Source: Biscogniauxia marginata (Eukaryota; Ascomycota; Sordariomycetes; Xylariales; Xylariaceae). Taken from it: 64,000 nt of DNA. The notes below the pieces were generated by a model that saw nothing but the letters and a program-made list of their open reading frames with translations, made no database searches and was not told the DNA's origin. The translations under genes were made by a program, and so were the position numbers. Numbering within the stretch: position 1 is the first letter of the stretch; every line of letters starts with the position of its first letter. Location of the stretch: contig MU404056.1 in assembly GCA_022695795.1 (NCBI GenBank), positions 62,001 through 126,000 on the forward strand. Direction: 5' to 3'. Shown here piece by piece: positions 61,348 through 64,000 of the stretch.

Positions 61348-64000
61348 CTTGTCGTAAGTTGTCTTGGCTGAGAGTCTTGAGCGGATATTGTTTCTCGCGT
61401 GAATATTGATCTGGCAGGTCTCTTCGTGATGAAGGTTGTGTGGCGAGGGAAGCTTGTGTGGTGAGGGAGAGGGAACTATCGAGACGGGAGGACTAGGTGA
61501 TTTATAGGAAAACGTAGATAGCTCCAATTGAATAATTTAAAGTGAATAAACAATGGATTCATTGGCGGTTTGCATTCTGGGAGGAACAATAAAATAGATA
61601 ATAGAAGTTCGACAAGTGAATGCTTTTAGTGAATGGCGCAAGTTACTGACAGTGAATCACCTACATTTTGAACCGTCCTAATACTGGACACGAATCAAGC
61701 TTGAATATAGGTAGCCTCGCGGTATTTGTTCACATGGGCATCAACCCATGCCCGTTATTGTCCTCACGAATTAAGAATACCTAGGTAGTTATCATGGCAC
61801 CTGGGTTATCGTAACATCGGACGCCGCCGGAGGAACTAACGCTCAACCTAATACACTGGGTATTCTATTTAGCCCTAGCGCCGAACCCTACGGCCACGCA
61901 GGAACGGGCGCGCCATAACTACCTAAGGACGACTCCCTCCTCTGTTCAAGGCAGGAAGGAAGGAAGGTAAATTCAGTATCCTCTGTGTAATTCATTGTGT
62001 TACCTAGAGTCCAGGTTCCAGTCCCGGTCCCCGCTTGAGACCGGTTCGATATTGTATAGAGTGAGGAGTTATCTTCTACACGGTTTACCTATTAGTATGT
62101 AGGTATATATAGTTCAGCCCTACATAGTTAGGACCCACGCCGTGGCCATATGCTCGCTCTAGGAAGAAAAGCCACGAGGTAGCTGGGTTAGGGGGGTTTG
62201 GGTTTGGGGTTTTCTGGCGAGTTTATCTTTGCGCCGTCGCCTTGACCAGCTGATATGTGATATATGATATATGATTTAGTCTGTGCTCTAGCTAGGGTCG
62301 TGAAAACTCCCCTAAAAGGCTTGGAAAGATTGCGCTTCGCACAAACTTATTATCTAGAATTAAGCTCTACCGTCTCTCTCCTCCATAATGTTTAGGTTAA
62401 GACCTGGAGACAACAGCTATAAGCCGCTGGGATAACAGGTTAATCCCATACTTGTTAGAATTACTGATTAACCTGACTGCTTATATACGTTAGTTGTGCA
62501 GTGACAAGCTCCCTTTCAGTACACAGGACATAGCTCAGTAACACATAATAGTATATATAGATGTACACTAGCTCAGAGTAACTTAATAGAGCTTCTGCTG
62601 AAGCCTAGGCAGGCATGATGGAATTGTGCCTGGGTAGACTTTCGTTGTAGCAGCTTGCTAGAGTAGCCCGGCTTATGACTGCCACCCAGCCTCGCACTAG
62701 CCTTGAGGAAACCGCTTCTGATCGCAAGCAGGCTTGTTCAAGACCAACTTGTTTTTAATCAACAGTCATGTGAGAACATTCGAGATCTCGGAATGACTGA
62801 CCCGGCATCTAATAACAGCAGGTACCTATTATAGTCATAGCCGCAACAACATCGACAAAACTCGAGAGAAGAACCTCATTGACGGGAATAAACAAGACTC
62901 CCGTATAGACCCGGATGAATGGATGGATGGGGACATAACACCGGGTGCCTATGCGATGGATACCGATATGGGCGGCGGGGGACCTGTCAAACTCTATCAT
63001 GATTAACCAGCTATGTAGGTGCACGTCATCCCTTCTGGGGTGTACACACCCTGCGCAAGCAAAATCAGTGGGTCATCAGGTGATTATGACGCGTGATGAT
63101 CCAGTAAGAGCCTCGCGAGAATTATAAAGAATGGGGGTGAACCCTTGGTTGCGGAATGGGTTGGGATGGAGATGGTGTAGTTGGGGGCAGAGAGAGATGC
63201 TCTTCATTTGGGAAGGGAAATGATGGAAAGGTGGGAAAGATGAAATGTATAGGGAGAATGTCTCCTTCCAGTACACAGCTCACATTTCGTACACAAACTA
63301 TATTTTATAGTTAGGGTGACCTAGGAACTTGCTTACTTTTATATCATAACGGTTGGCTTGCGATGCTTCTGGCTTTATGACTATTCATAGGGTCTGTCCC
63401 CAGGGCCTATCACCGCGCAATGTCCAGCTCGAGAAGTATGCAACTTTAGGGTGAGCGGATGCTTGCTTTATTTATATCTATATGCACTTGATACCTAGGG
63501 GCATTTGCAGTTCGCACTATAGATGTACGACGTGGAAACCATATTATTGGGAAAGACCAACTTGTATTTGCTCAGAGGATCACTTATTGTCTCATATCCC
63601 CTTCAAGACATCATCTATCTACTGTATCTTTACTAGTAGTGGCGTGGGAGCCCGAGAGGATGGGTGACAAGCACATCGTGGCCGAGAGCACACCACAACC
63701 GCACAATTATCGAGTTGTTTTAAGAACACGCATAGTGTTACAAGCTAGACTAATCCTATAGATGAATACCGGTATGGGATAATGGGGACGTAATGTTCTT
63801 ACAATGAAGTTCAAGTCACTTGGTATAAAAGATAACACTCCATAGGATAGCGAACCTCTCTAAATAGGTACGACTGCGTAGCTATTGACGGAGCTCGAAA
63901 ATCGGTGAAACCGCGGGCCCGGTCCTATGACTGCCATCTAATACATCTCACGCACACACTATATCCTTTCAGACATGTTTTTGTCGTTTCTTGAAAGAAC
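61348..64000. other. Gene-free right end of the window
   Basis: Begins with the leader of the secreted-protein gene (to about 61530). The rest is AT-leaning spacer with a GGAA repeat (61952-61966), TATGTGATATATGATATATGA repeats (about 62250-62275) and short frames only. No gene end crosses into the right border as far as can be seen. Confidence 0.55.

Noticed and set aside
1..64000. Biosynthetic gene cluster, prophage, CRISPR or defence-type system
   Set aside because: No core synthase, phage, Cas or NLR-type gene is present; the genes are mostly unrelated housekeeping loci of a fungal chromosome.

Overview
The window looks like nuclear DNA of a filamentous ascomycete, most likely a Sordariomycete. 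Genes are intron-poor, with short introns (about 50-80 nt) that start GTRNGT and carry CTAAC/CTAAT branch sites just before the AG. Coding DNA is GC-richer than the long, simple-repeat-rich spacers. The protein families are those of Pezizomycotina (Uds1 coiled-coil protein, Dsc2, Pyp1-type phosphatase, VNX1, a small secreted cysteine-rich protein). No bacterial-style operons, CRISPR array, rRNA or convincing tRNA was seen.

Layout: 15 protein genes in 64 kb. (1) 71-496 +, a four-exon kish gene (72 aa). (2) 6799-8826 +, SOK1/TCP11-like. (3) A GC-rich segment between AT-rich blocks holds a secreted EEP-family nuclease (12620-14855 -) and an F-box-like gene (16156-17961 -); each carries one apparent frame break. 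(4) 19663-22492 -, Uds1 septation protein. (5) A divergent ER pair: Dsc2 (24000-24891 -) and cis-prenyltransferase Rer2 (25749-26906 +). (6) 28180-30378 +, ING/PHD chromatin reader. (7) 33632-35638 +, F-box/LRR protein. (8) 36863-37737 +, small protein kinase. (9) A convergent vacuolar pair: V-ATPase subunit a (38253-41219 +) and VNX1-type cation/H+ antiporter (43719-47351 -), with a probable solo LTR between them. (10) 48869-50108 +, proteasome ATPase Rpt6. (11) 52075-55040 -, Pyp1-like tyrosine phosphatase. (12) 60727-61347 -, small secreted protein.

How the genes relate: most are single-copy housekeeping genes of secretion (kish), ER quality control and dolichol synthesis (Dsc2, Rer2), vacuolar H+ energetics (VPH1, VNX1), proteolysis (Rpt6), chromatin (ING) and signalling (Sok1, kinase, PTP). 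The accessory material is the nuclease/F-box segment, the kinase and the secreted protein, which sit beside AT-rich or long gene-free DNA. Spacers carry many TACCTACCTA-type motifs, microsatellites and a minisatellite that holds an assembly gap. I found no clear multi-gene undescribed system. The best leads are the two frame-broken genes, the LTR-like element and the two functionally matched gene pairs. All exon joints were read by eye from splice consensus and protein continuity; no alignment or search was run.
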